Source of the DNA: Enoplolaimus lenunculus
Lineage: Eukaryota > Nematoda > Enoplea > Enoplida > Thoracostomopsidae
Reading direction: 5' to 3'
Length of the DNA stretch: 64,000 nucleotides
Assembly (NCBI GenBank): GCA_030248215.1
Contig: JASANG010002520.1
Span: 186,001 to 250,000 of the forward strand
In this document: in pieces, positions 11,801 to 26,200 of the stretch
Layout: every line of letters begins with the position of its first letter
Position numbering within the stretch: the stretch's first letter is position 1
Made by a program: the position numbers and the translations under genes
Notes under the pieces: model-generated
Database searches by the model: none
Told to the model about the DNA's origin: nothing
The model's input: the letters and a program-made list of their open reading frames with translations, nothing else

Positions 11801-14231
11801 TACTGGTGGACTTACCGTGGTTCAACAATATCAGCGGCATGTAAGACCCCACCGTCAAACGTATACCGTGCGATAGCTCCATCCCAGAACGCAGCAGAGT
11901 ATACGCCTTTGCCAGTGAGCTGATCTATCGAAAACACCGGCGAACCAGAACGATTAGGCATGGTTTGCCTAAAATCATAAATGCAAAAAATATGTAATAC
12001 TCCGTTCACACGTGCGAGTTTTCTTTATACGATAACTCGCAGCTACAACTTGCACGTGCGGGTTTCTGAAGCCGAAAACGTGCAGATACAAATTTCAGCT
12101 GCGAGTTCTCGTTATAAAAACTTGCACGTGTGAATAGGGCTTAATGCGTCTTCTAGAATAACTTGCGTACGCGGCCGATTCTGAAAAATTCAACAGGTAT
12201 AGAAAAATAAAATTTTAATTAGCGGGCGGTCAGATCAAGCACCATTCAGTGAGATCAGAAAAATACCATCGGACTATGCTGCAACTTTAGGTGAGAAAAT
12301 ACTGCGGTCGACCAATTTTGCCGCAGCAAGATTGGATATATTAAATGTAACTTTAATAAGCAAAGTACCAGAGTCAGATTCAGAGGCCAATTTTCTACTG
12401 GAACCGGAGTGATAACACCGGTTGTACTCTTCTTCTGACCTTTAAATTCCCAATTGCCCTTCGATGCTAAAAATTCTAGTCAACTTACTTGACTTCAAGT
12501 CGTAAATTTCGAAAATCAATCTCAATCACACGCAATACTCCGTCATCGCCGCCTGACAGAACCAGATTGGCATCGAGTTGTAGTAACCCCGATACCCGTT
12601 TATCACCATGAATTGCTCCTGGCAATTGCGCCAGCTCTGTGATTTTACATCGCGGTCTCGCGTGCTTGTTGCTTCCGTCGTTTACCATATCACATTTCAA
12701 AAAACGAACACAACCATTCCTAGAATCATACAGGATGAATAAATATGTCGTATCCTAAACACCAACTTGACCAAGTTAACAACTGGCGTGACCCAATTGT
12801 CACGTTTTTGCCGCAGTGTGACTGGTTCAACGTTCATTTTATTCTAACACATTTAAGGACTGTCCTAAACACTATTAATGAGGTTCAACATGGCAACCCA
12901 TAACATTTACTAAAAGAAATATTAACGTTTGGCCAATTATACTGCGACAAAAACAAAATTTATTTTTCACGTTTAATACGATTAAACTAACAGTAGATCA
13001 ACAGGAAATAGCGTTTACGTTGCCTTAGATGACATCTTAAAAATATCATCTTTAGTAATAAAGGTCAAATATTACCTATAGCCGTATACAACGAAATTTG
13101 CAGACATTGCAACCACTGCAGTCGCTTCAGATTCCCACAGTTGGTCTCGATCTTCCGACCCTCGATCGCCTGCTAGCGTTGGCGTCGCAGCGCCGCGCTT
13201 TGGACCACACGACCATAACCGCAGCGTTCGATCTTCGCGGCCAACACTAATTACAGTATGCTGTGCAAACGCTGGTTGTTGCGATGATGTGCCTGTGCTG
13301 TTCGACTGTACAATATCCACTGCAGATACACATCCATGATGTCCTCTAAACCGCGTTAACTGCTCGCCCTAAAATAGCTGCTCAAAATTGCTATGTTTTT
13401 AAATAAAACTGCATACACATGATTTTCCTTGGAGATTCACAAGAGTGTAGGGACGATGAGCACTATTCTCAGGTGTGCCTAGTAAAGAAGTCTTGGAACC
13501 TAGCCCCGGCCTTGGGGCTAGCACGTTGTTTGCAGGGGCCTAACCGGGGCCAGTTTTTATATATGATTCTGAAATGACTCAAACGAAAAACAATCCTATC
13601 ACACTCGGTTCTCGTTTTAAACATGAAATCACAAGAAATTACTGTACACAGTAATTTTAATTTCCAATGGTTTGCTGTATAAATTACACATTACAATGTA
13701 TAGATTGATTATTTTCCCACCTATAACTACCATATTCGTGTTACCTATATCGTAGCTTATGTTGATAGTTACCTTTACGTGTTCTAACTTGGCACCGGTT
13801 GGTATCAGCAACGGTGCCGGGGTCTTGGGCGCTGGCTCCGGAACCCAGTAAAAATCATGGCCCCAGGGCAACTTTAGTGTCTAGTACCTATCACTAGTTT
13901 TAGTAATACGTTTTCAAAAAACAGAACCACATTATTTTGCTGATTAAAAAATCCAGATGAAGTAGGTCATAAATTAAGCGCAAAAACTACACTGCATTTC
14001 TAACATCGTCGTTCACTGTTGCTTAAGTTAAGGCCTAATATGCACTTACGACAAACGGTTTCCAAACTTGACTGGTGCCATTTTGGAACGCGCCTACAAC
14101 CACAAGCTTTTCCATACTGAACACTGTTGAGTCGCTGCGTTTGCCACCACTTGTTGCATCTACAGTAACAGCTTGTTCTTCGTCAAAAAGCTCCATTTCT
14201 TGTGACCAATCCATTGATTCAATGTGTGAAC
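8868..14231 (-). CDS. TEP1: TEP1 exons 39-47: C-terminal WD40 repeats
   Basis: Exons 14231-14050, 13871-13773, 13368-13076, 12719-12489, 11968-11816, 11565-11499, 10720-10574, 9954-9778 and 8984-8868, with phases agreeing at every join. WD40 units are visible in exon 41 (LRLWSC), exon 42 (LVLSGGDDGVLRV) and exon 46 (RLLKVWRL). Exon 39 is acidic (MELFDEEQ) and probably a loop between blades. The last exon ends WAGDAVGNVYALMFIRK before TAA, closely like the vertebrate C-terminus (VGDVQGNVYFLNWE). That match supports this stop as the true end. Confidence 0.92.
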
Positions 14232-17200
14232 CTTAAAACATACGAAACTCACACAGTTAATGTTATCGAGCACCGTCCGTTTAATTTCTGAACGATACCG
14301 TACGGTGATGTACAGCATTAAAACAAGTATGAATTTCAAAATAACTTACATACGGTTATGCATGTTTTCTATGTCGTTTACAGGGAAAGTAGCCCCATTT
14401 CGTAAATTCTAGAGCCACCCCTGATGTAAAAAAATAGCTTAAACTTTCACTCAACCCCGGCAAGCTTACCTTCCATGATCAAATCGCAGTCAGTCGCCGG
14501 TACCTGACCATTGCCAGTGGTCAACTCTGTAACTTTGACACCATTCGCAGACCAAACGATTAGCTTCCCGTCATCCGCGCACGATACAATGCATTTTTTT
14601 AGCATTCTGACGTGTGTGATACTAGCGGTGTGGGCATCAGCAAATTTGTGCATTGGAACAATGCTAAACCTACCACCGTCAACGCCGTTCGGATCATCAT
14701 GGCCTCGGCGACACTGCCACGTTTTTACAAACGTATCCGCCGAGCCGGTTACGATCATAGACAAGTCGCCGCCACTCGCCGGCGACGCCGCTGCTGACGC
14801 AACACACGTAATCCAATCGTCATGTGCGTCATAAAGCGTCGCTGCTGGCGGCGTCTCGTGTGGGACAATTGCCGGCGATAGGACAGCAGCAACTCCACCG
14901 CGTTGTCGACTTAGCGCCGTCGACGGAATGCTCCACAACTTAATGGATTTATCGTGACCGACTGTGACAATCGTGATGCAGTCAATCGCCGCCTTCGCGG
15001 TCGGACCATGATCGCCAGTCGACAACGCCGGCTCGCAAAACGCTACGCCCGCCGTGACACCGTCGTGTGCGAATATCGCCCAACCGGCTGTGGCGCATTT
15101 TGGCCGCGGCGCAGACGCTGAATTGCCACCGCCACCGCCAGCACTATAGACTGCGACTACGCCGTTGGACGCTGCGATCGCAACGACACGGTCGCGTTCG
15201 ACTGTGGCAGTAAGTTTGCCGCCTTGAAACGTGTCTGTGTTAAACGTTGCGATCGTCGCCAAATCACGACGGCGAATAATTTCCGCAGCATTTTCGACGC
15301 AGACAACAAACTCGTCGTTAGCGTCGGAGACCGCGGGAGCGAAACCAATTCGCACCATAGCGGTCACGCATCGCTCGCCACGTTTGGTGCCGGCTGTTTG
15401 TCGGCCGTCGCCGTCGAATGCCGCCAGTCGGCCGCTATCGTACCCGACCAGCCATCCGGTGCCATTTTCAACAAATGCCACCGTGGTTGCCGCATCTGAG
15501 CTAGTGGCGCCATCTGTCTCACCGACACGTGGAGACTTTGCTGTCGCAACGCGTTTTCCAAGCGAGCCTGCCCACAATTTAAGTCCGCCATCGACAGCCG
15601 ATGCCGACGCCAGCCAACGGCCGTCCGCTGAGAACGCAAGTGAGGTTACGGCCGGTTGGCGAGCCGATGTCAGGGCTTCACCATAAGATCCAAGCTGTGC
15701 GCCGTGCGTTGCGGACCATAACCGAACGTCACCACCAGCCATCGACGCCGAAACAATAAAGCTTGCGCAAGGGCTATAGGCAACGCAACGGATCGCTTGG
15801 CTATGTCCGCGTAAAATCGCCTTACGTCTTACCGGCATTACACTATAAATCTTCAACGTTGCGTCCCAGTGTCCACTTACCACCGTAGGCTGATCTTTCG
15901 GATGAGCGGCGATACAATTGACCGAACTGCCAGTTTTGATTATTTCTTGATATTTTGCCTTTAAAAAATTCCACAACACGATATAGCCGTCGACCCCGCC
16001 CGTAACCAAGCCACCAACTCCGCTTGCTGAAAACTGAGCACAACATGTTGCGATATCTTCGTGTGCTTTAGCGAGTTCGTCATGTCTGAAAGCGGAAACC
16101 ATAAAGCCCAATTCACAACTGCAAGTTTTTGCTGCAGGAACTTGCAGATGCAAGTATTTGTAAAGAATCATAGTTTTAATACTGAATCTTGACATGAATT
16201 TATGCGAATTTTTTGCCGAGCACTGCAATGAATATCAAACATAACCTATAATCTATCAGTTTAGCCAATGATGATAAACGAATTCGACTTGCAGGACTAT
16301 TCATACCTACGAATTAATTCTTCGCATATATTAATCACGAATAACTTGCAGTTGCAAGTTCTCCGAATGACTTATTCCAAAAACTTGCAGCTGCAAGTTT
16401 CAGCTGTAAGAAACATTCATGCGCAAAGTAGGCTATACTCGAAATTTCTTGACTTGAAAAAGTTTTCATCGCGATGCAATCTTTATTTAATAATAAATTC
16501 TATAAGTCTGAATTAATTCAGAATGCGCAGCAACATGTCTCCTGATTGGCCAATGAAAATGCAAGTGCAAGAAATTCGACCGATTTGCGGCAGCGTTCAC
16601 ACGTGCGATTAAATTCAATCACATGAATTCTAATGAATAATTTGCAACTGAAAACTTCAAATCTGATTTGTGACCAAACTTGCACATGCAAGTTGCATTT
16701 GCAAGATTTTGCTGCAAAAACTTGCACGTGTGAATAGGGCTTAACACAATCCGGCTAAACAGTTTTCAAAAACCGTTTGAATATCACTCTACAAAATTCT
16801 GCGGTCGTATTCTCAAAATAATGTGTGTGGCGCATATCACCAGATAACAATAGCAGTAGTTATAGCCCCGCCATGCGACCCTACGTGAATGTGGGTGCAA
16901 TGGATGGGTCTTTTGTGTGACTAATAGTCACCAGACAGAAATAATAATCATTGATGGCTAACTTTTTGAACGAATATGGTAAATGCATTCGCGTAGGGTC
17001 CCATGACGGGGGCTATAACTACCCATACTTATGTTACACAAAAAACTGTTGCATATACACTAGTTATATTTATGCCCACTGTATTTTAACCACCGAACGT
17101 AATATTTCATTTTAAAATTTGCTTTCAGGCTCAATTTTCAGCCAATTTGAATGAAGAAACAATGATGTTTATCGAATCTTTTGGTTGGGGGCATAGATAT

Positions 17201-20200
17201 TAACACTTATTTTTACGCTTAGGTTTAGGAATATGCGTGATCTAGAACAGTGGTCTTAAAACGTAACATTGGCCTCAACCATTGACAGGTACTTAAAAAT
17301 AAAAGTAAATTTATTTCTTGAGTGTTTGTGTGTTTGTGCAAATAGAGAAAAATGAGGTGTTAGAGGGTCTGGAAATTTTCAACAATCGAATCGGCCCATA
17401 TATAGAACAGGATTGGAACCTTTCTCGAGGGATTGTGATAGAGTAAGGTTTAGACTAATTTTATGCTTTGGCTTAGGTATAGGCTCATCTATTCGCTTAG
17501 GTTTAGGTTTACGTTTACGCTTAAAAATATGCTTATACTACTTTTACGTCCCTGTTCTATGTACTGACCACCGTCAGTCTTGTTAGTACACGGCTACGTG
17601 GCGTCGCGTACATTGGTATCAAACCTTAAACCTTTGTTTGATTAATTTTCTATGAAGGATATTTGCTTGCATTAATTGACATTTTAACTGCCAATCCTAG
17701 TAGCTTCGCTTACATAGTGATAAGAGCTAGAAAAACGTTTTGTTTACTAAAATGTCTATAATTTTCTGGGAAATAAATCTTTTGCACAGTGCAGCTGCCA
17801 GCAATTGCGTTTAGTTTTTAACCTTCGATTTTGAATATGTACGCAAAAACGTTACAGCCAACCAAGTTTAAGTTTGGTATAGATATTGTCAAAGAGTTTT
17901 GTGATAAACACAACTGTGTCAATGATGCTCCATGGTTTGCTATGATAATCAATGTTTCATCAATTATCTAAAATCACAAATAGCAGGCAAAGATGCCAAA
18001 TTTAAAAAATTGATTACCATTAACTGCACAGGTGGAGGGGAAATTAAAAACATTTCAGAACGATTGCAGCAAGTTTTGGGTTTAGCGAATAATTTTGTTA
18101 AAGGTTCGGTAACTGGAAATAAAACGGTAGATATGTGGTACTATAGTAAATTCTTTTTTATAGGCAGACTTTATTGGCAGTCAAATTATTGATGATAATT
18201 CAGAAAAAACCCTTACTATAATTCCCAATACGAACATTAAAGAACCAATTCGATTTTACGAACCAGTAAACATAAAAATTTTAGACTGTAAACTGCTGTA
18301 TTCTAGTAAATTGAGGTTGAAAATGTTAGATGCTTTCGGAAAGCCTGTGCAGTATGGTAGCGGTAAAATATCTTTGGAATTAAAGTTCAAGAAAAAACTA
18401 GGTACAATGGTATTGGTATGAAATATTTTTGTGTTTGGAAGTAATTCACACCCTCCCTCTTCCCTCTTTAAGGTGATAACATACGGTTTACCTATTCGTT
18501 ATTAGAAGATGCTGAATCACAAACGTTACTGCAGACTTAAGAATACAAACGTATGGTGTTACCTTAAAGTCTTAGTCTCAGTTTCAAGAATAATAATATT
18601 TATCAAAACTGTAACAATTCCCCGTATTTTTTATTTGTAAAACACTCATTCATTATTTCAAGTGCATAGACGGAACTTTAGTGCATAAACGATTTGTTAA
18701 GTTATGATAAATGTTATTCGTGTTTAATGTCTCGTTTCAGTTTATTACACACTGAACGAGAACGTTCTCGGCTCAGCTTTTTACACACTGAAGAGAAAAT
18801 TAGTCTCGATTCGGTTTATTACACACTGAGCAAGAAAAAAATTTTATATCGAATTTATAGTACACCAAGGGAGGGTTAGAAAGGGAGGGAGAGGGTTAAA
18901 AACGTCGTGGTGTTCAATTGGACGCGCGATTTAGTAGTTCAAACATGGAGGGTGTGCTTTACTAATTTAAAATGGAGGGCGTGATTTACCAATTTAAAAT
19001 GGAGGGTGTGATTTACCAGTTTAATTTACTAATTCCTACATGGCAGGTGTGCTGTCTGTCTGATGACTATTAGTCACACAAAAGACCCACCCATTGGACA
19101 CACATTCGCGTAGGGTACCATGGCGGGGCTATAAGAACTAATAGCTTTCAAAACAGCAGATTAACATACTATAACACAGCAACCCAACATTCTGCAACTG
19201 GTTATCGCTGCTGTTTGATCTAACTATACAATATTTTGAACACCAAAGTTACTGAGATATGTGCTAAACACACTTCACACTTTAGAACAACAGGCCTGAT
19301 TTAAATATATTAACAAAACCAATCACGACACGACGTAATTTGTTTTTACAGATACCACAATTACACAGTAAGTAAATCTGACCGATGTTAAATGAAAAAG
19401 CTAAATAAGAAAAATATATCCTCAGTTTTTGAAATGTTGGATTACCTTTTCAAAATAGTGATCGCAAGTTACCCTTAAGAAAGCTACATATTACTTCTCT
19501 TACCTCATTTGAACTGCAACATCCCAGACAAACAACTTTTTGTCAGCCCCCAGCGAGCATAAATATCTGCCACGTGCATCAAGAAACAATACTGCGTTCA
19601 CTGACTGAGTGTGCTCTTTGAATGTCACTACTTCCTAAACACAATACTAAATAAACAATCTACGATTTGATACTATTATTATAAAACTTCAGACCTACAT
19701 CATTTTAAGCCAATCGGAACAGTCGCTTAGACACATATCTTTTCCTGCAGGCTAATGCGTTGCTTACAGTTTCATATGAACAACATATTACTGTGAAACA
19801 CTTTGAAAACTTCAACCCCGATCCGTTTAAAAATCGGTGCCCCCGAAACAGTCCTACAAAACAATGTTGATTGTTAGTGTTGTTAGAAAGTACTCACCCT
19901 CCGGGCGTATCTTACTTAATAATGTAAAGTATTCAGACAACAAAAATCCAGTAATATTTCAGCTCCGATTCCGTATTAGATATTTTCACTACTCCGTTTC
20001 ACCCTGCAATGCTCGTATTACACATGCCTGTCCACTGCTGTAGTCCGAAAAGGATTTGCTGGGCAAACACGGCCTGATATTATGAACTATTGCATTATCG
20101 AACAAGATCATAAAAGCAAATTTGTTATTTGAAAAATTTTCTAAAGACGTGGCCTTTTGCCCACATTTGTAAAGTTTTAGAAAAATTTCGGTGAATATGC

Positions 20201-23200
20201 CTCCCACTCCCTTGGCTACGCGTCTGTACCTGTCCATCAATATAATCAAACAGAATAACTTTCCCGTCTTCACAGCCGCATGCAATCAGGCGTCGATCGC
20301 TAGACACCGTTACACTGGTGAATCCAGTCTTAAAAATAAAATTCAAAAACACAAAACCTCATTACTAAATCAATGCTGCAATGCTACATACCTCATAGCT
20401 ACATAACTACGTACAATAATTGACTACACAAATACAATACGCCTGTTATCTCAAGTACTCTCTTAGAAACGAAAAATTCGCCATGTAATAACCTAGCTAA
20501 TACTAATCAAAAACTATGCGGCTCTGCTTAGATGTGTAGTGTTTTAGAAAACCAAATAATACCTTATAAGGATTTTCAACCAATTTGACGCACGCAGATT
20601 CGTATTCGGGCACATTAAGCAATTGAATAAAATTTGCCGGTTGCTGCCATGCAGGTTCTTTTCCAACAGACGCGCTCACTGCTGATAATGTTGGCTGATT
20701 TAGTGCAGTTTGAACTAACAACGTAGGATATCTATAAATGAAATCGAAAACTTAACGTTCCTTCATCACGCAGGGTTGGAAGACAAGGATCACGATTTAT
20801 TGCAGATTTGTGAAGAATTTTTATCAAACAGGGATCCCTAGAACAAATCACAATTTGTTCGAATTGTTTTTTGTCAACCCCAAATTTTTTCAGAAACTTT
20901 GCTGCACCTGGGCCGCGGCTTGTTAATTCTAAATCCTATAATTCTATGCCTTGTTAAAACGCAATATCCAAAAATGACACTAACACAAACACTTACCTTC
21001 CAATAAAACTACCACATTCGGACACAAACTGTGAATAGCTATGTAATTCTAGCATTCTTTCAGCATCATCTGTTGATTGTTCACGACTAGCAGCAGCTGG
21101 CAAAGATTTTGCACCCAAATCTAAACAAATAATCTAATCATATAACTATGTCATGTCTTCGGTTATTCCTCCGCAAAAAGACAGAAAATCCATGGGTGAT
21201 GCAGTGGTGCAAACGTACAGCCTCATAAGTCAAAGTGGCTCCTCTTTTACGAGTTGAGGGTCCCCGCTGTCCAGATTTCACCGCTTCTTGTATTAATACC
21301 AAATATAACCGTACATAAGATATGAAAGGCGATGATATATAGGATAATTTATGACAAAATTCTTTTCAACAAAAAGTAAGTCAAGTTCTACTGCTACCCA
21401 TATTTTGCAAATTTACTAAGAGCACAAAGCGCAACAAAAAATTCAGCAAAATACTGACTTTTCTCGCAAATCGCATAAAATCGCTTCAGATCAGCAACAT
21501 TGCCAGCGCTCATAAACTTCGCAATAAAACCAAACCGAACCAATATTTCAGACAACAGTTGCCACTGTTCAAGTCGTATCTGAAAATACATTAACACAAA
21601 CTTCTTAAACTTGAATATGCCAAGAACTACACAGAGGGTAGGTTGCAGCCGATATTTTCGAAACGGGTGTTATTTTCGATAGAAACTTTGAAAAAATGGC
21701 GGACGGTGTTTTCTGTAACAAAATGAACAAGTTCTTGCAACCCCTAGATAAAACTCACCCACCAAAGCAAACAGGTTGATTTCAATTTACCGGTTACACC
21801 CTGGAAATACCACCGTTACAAGAACATTTAAACCTGGCATAATTTTTTGACCATGAATTTGATAAAACAGGAATAGAGCAAAAATCACCCGAAATGACCA
21901 CATAAACAATAATTAAAATCTCACCAAACTGTTCAAAAGATTACGGCACGCGGATTGAAATTCGCCCTCAAACGACATTTCTTTTACTCGTTCAATGCAG
22001 ATTGCATAGTAGTATGCTAAAACAAAAAACATAAAATCAAAAATTATTGTACACATAATTACATAAAACTACATTAATCTCAGATCATGGATATTTCGTA
22101 ATACGTAACATTGCTGGTTACTTACACAATTGCTCGCGAAACCGATTGCAAGTACTCGCGCTTTTACTGCATTCATAACCGCCCCTGCGCATGCGATTGA
22201 ATAGCGTTAAGTGTTCTAATAAATAAACGACTGGCTGAAAGAAACGAGGTTGGTATTGCCAGTTAGCATAGGTTCGAAGATAAGGGGACTACAATGAAGT
22301 GTTGAATATCGAAGTTAAATATGAAACCACCAAGAGCCAAGAGGAAGCCAGTAGGAAACGGACATTAGCCGTCACAACCGGTACCTTTGAAATTTGTATC
22401 ATGGAATTTTATTGTTTTTTCAGAGCGCAACACAAGAAACCCACTCTCGATATTCTGATAGAACGGAACCCCTTTTCACAAAATCCAGGCTACGCTATTA
22501 TGAAAAGCGTCCCACTTTTCTTCAGCCAATATGGACGCCACATGAGTACCAACTTAAAAACCCATATTTCGAACTTACCAGCCAAAACGCGAGTATAATT
22601 ATGCTCAATTTTTGGTGTTTTGAATAACGTTTTTCGCACCAGATCCACAACTGCACTGCTACGATACAGAATTTTCTCAGCACTAAAAACATTACAATCA
22701 CAGTAACATTATCTGGGGTTTCGCAAGTAGAACAAAGAACGGAGTCTCTCTGCATCTGTTAGCGGACCAGTGAACGCCCAGAAACAGGTAGTCTAAAGTT
22801 TTCGGTAGCCCCAAATATTCATAACCTTAATTAGGTAAATAGACTACTACTGGTCCGGACTCAAAAAATGCCTCCCTTCTTATTGATATCCATCGTCCTT
22901 GAAGCTACACCTACTGTAGAAATATCATGCGTTACCCATCGCCTTTCTCAACGAAAACAACAAACCAGCAAACTTCTCTGACACCCCCTCAAAGCTGTCT
23001 TCTCACTCAGCGTTGACCACTGTACACCCACCCACAACTGCTTATATGTACTTTTCATCTTTGTGGACACAAAATTCAAACAAACAATCCGCCGAATTGA
23101 TCATCATTAAAAACGTCGATCGCGAAAACACACGTTTGTCAGTGTTTGCAATGTACTGAAATTTTAAAAACTGATGCACCACTCTCACAAAAATTTTGTC

Positions 23201-26200
23201 AACGATACAACAAACACCCTTACAGAAACTTTTTCAATGCACAAAATGATTTATGAACAGCTTATCTTAATATACGGGACTCTATGTTAAACTATGCATA
23301 GCAGATCACTGATATGTACTAGAACTTACGCCTTTTAAATCAACAGTTTACAAAACTTCAACCAAACTCTGCAGACAAATATCCGTTTTTCTGTTGCTAA
23401 CACAATTTCATATAAACCCATCGTAAATTACTAATAGAATGCCATAGCTATATATTTGAGAATCGTGAACAGTTTCGGTTCCTATATATCAAACGCTAAC
23501 ACATGTCACCTACTGAATAGACCCCCCGTAAACTGGAACATCGAATAGGGTTGCAATTCAAATTTAGTACAACCGATGGCATTCTCGATTAAAACCCGAC
23601 CCGCAACGAGACGAACCCGAGGCTCAACGTAACCTAGCAGTCTTTCGGCTATCGAAGCCACGGCTGCCATCAACATCAGTCTGAATCGCAAAAACTTTTT
23701 TCAAACTGGTTTTATAATGGTTTTAGCTGCGGCTTGAAACCCAATACTCAAACCGGTAGACCGTGCATTAAGCTTCAACACCAAAACACTACTAAAAACG
23801 TACTACAAAAGACCATAAACCAGCTGGCATATGTAAAGAAAAGGGAGCTGTCTGCTAACCATAAGCATAAGACTACTCCTACGACTAAACCTAAACCTAC
23901 GCTTCTCGATTGCAAAGTACCCGAGTTCTTAAATCCCCCAGTGGACACGCCCAAATATTTGACATATGCCAACCAGTTTAATACCCGCCGCACTTGACTC
24001 ACTTCTTCGTAAAGTTCAGCACAAAAATTTGCGTGTTCTTTGCGTTTTTTTCCAAATCGCGTCCGAACGCCACCTGTCACATCAGCAGTAGCGATGTTAA
24101 GACAAAAGTTCACAGCGCCCAACCATTCATCAAATGTCATTCCTGAAACCAAAAAACTGCAATTAGGCATAGCTTCGCAAAAACAGTACCACTTAGAGAC
24201 CCATAAACTCCATTCTCGAAGTTAAATTAGTCACCGTTCTCAATACCTTTTTTCGGTGTAGCATGTTAACCGACGTTAGGCTAGGTTTTCTCAACGGAAA
24301 TCAGTGACACTAATTATTACGGCGACATTTATCAGTAATGGGCTACAACCAATAACCTGACAGACGAATCTTTCAGTTGTAGGCACATAAACACGGCTAT
24401 AACCATGGTACCCTGACAAAATCAGGTAACTAAAATTTTCGCTGCTTCATTTAGTTACAGTTATGTACTAATGGTGGGCTTCTGAACCTTACTTAAATAC
24501 AACTTTGTATTTTAGTGCGTGCTAAGTAATTACTTAACCATTTTGTCGTTTTTAAAAGCTCACTAAACTTAAGTAAATACTTAACGTGCTGACTACATTT
24601 GATGTAATACAGATTAACAGTTCAGGCATACTAACCTAGGTCTAACTGAGATTGGAGACTCATGGTGCCTCCTTAACATAAAGCAAAACTAATAATTTTT
24701 GTTGTGACTGGCTCTCATTTGGTATCTACTTTGTTCGAAAAGTTAAGGTATTTACTTAAGTCGGCGACTTTAGTAATTACATAAGTACGTATATATAACA
24801 TCAATAAATAAATACTAAAGTAACATTTCAGAAACCCAGCCATTAACTTAAACCCAATTCCGTTGTTTTGTTAGAATATAATCCATAATCCAGTAAACTT
24901 ATCACAGCGTTAATTGCACCAACCAGGACGGAAACAAAACTTCGCATTTGGCAAAAACTAGCGGCTTTTACTCGGCTGCGAAAAAGCCGAATCCAACAAT
25001 GTTCACTAATACCATTTTTAAACATAAAACTTTTTAAATGACTTGCAATATCAATATTTTTGTTTCAGGCCACAAATCTCACAGCCGAGGTCGGTCAGGA
25101 ACGAAACAAATTGCTGTTTGCGAAAACAGTACATTGACTGGAATAGTAAATGTTATCAGTTCTATCAGGTTGAAAAGCAAAGTTGTTCTAATTTTAAAAT
25201 CAACGTTTAGTTTAAAAGTTATGCGGATGGCGTTGCGTTAATATTCTGAAACAAATCATCGATATATCGGACGTTTGAAAAATTGGTCGATTGAATTTGG
25301 GAAATTAATCATGAATTTAAAATCGGATTCGACCAAATCGTGCGTTTTTTGCCGCCGTGGCACTTACCGTCTGTAGAAACCGCAAGCAAACCAAGCGCTG
25401 CTTCGATAATCTCATGTGGGTATTGACGCTGTAAATCTTCCAACGTCATTCGAATCAGCCCATCACACGACGAAGGTAAAGCTCGAATATACGCAGATAG
25501 CTGACAAATAACAACAAATGCTAACATCGCAATAATAATCTAGTAAGTAATGGTAGAAGTAGTAATGTTGACGGAACAACAATGAGACACGTTTACCCAC
25601 GTTCCCTATTGCTTAAAGACCGCTTTTATTACCTGTTTTTAGGTATTTTTTGGTCGCTTTGGCAAAAACAAAAAAGTTCATTAATAACTTTTGCGAGAAT
25701 AGAATTTGTTTTCAATCAAAATAACCATTAAACTTTCGGTAAGCAATAGGGTTTCAAAGAACAACATCGATTCTATACAATACTACACGGCCACCAACCC
25801 CCCAAGGTATAGACAAAAGAGTATATATAATAACTGGAGTTTATACCGAAAAACGTTATTAACAAACATAATATCTTCACATACCTCTTCGAATACACCA
25901 AACGATTTCAACTTTTCACACGCCATCAACAGATACGCAGGAGATTCGGCATCACGTTTTGATAACAGCAAACGCATCTGAAAAAAGTAAAAAACACCCT
26001 ATTTCACATCCCGTTTTATTTAAAGTTTTCAATAATTTCCAAATATCTTGACATATATTTCAAGTGATATACATACTCCGCATTGTCAACTAATTACTTA
26101 AGTCGACGACTTAAGCAAATGTTTAAATTTTCGAGCAAAAACAAATTAATGCCAAACATCAGCCATTGTCATAACAAGTAGTAGTTTTGCATTATATTAT

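Larger units (their letters stand above)
16857..19135. mobile_element. TIR-bounded block inside the largest TEP1 intron
   Basis: About 80 bases at 16857-16940 (TTATAGCCCCGCCATG..) recur inverted at 19052-19135 with roughly 90 percent identity. Another inverted end at about 16985-17027 makes a small 170-bp element with the left end, so the large block may be two elements side by side. Inside lie a TTAGGC-type MITE (17393-17569), a capsid-like remnant and two subterminal tandem repeats. I saw no clear target duplication. Confidence 0.5.

Noticed and set aside
14511-15686. Several plus-strand and alternate-frame ORFs opposite TEP1 exon 38
   Set aside because: GC-rich coding DNA leaves the opposite strand open; they have no recognisable family and the WD40 frame explains the region.
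20750-20930. Extra TEP1 exon (open minus-strand stretch after an AG)
   Set aside because: Leaving it out joins FIGR to YPTLL in phase and matches vertebrate TEP1; including it breaks the match and needs a worse acceptor.
23775-24002. Extension of TEP1 exon 30 through the GTGAGT donor
   Set aside because: The frame stays open, but a strong donor in the right phase is present and the extension has no similarity to the family.
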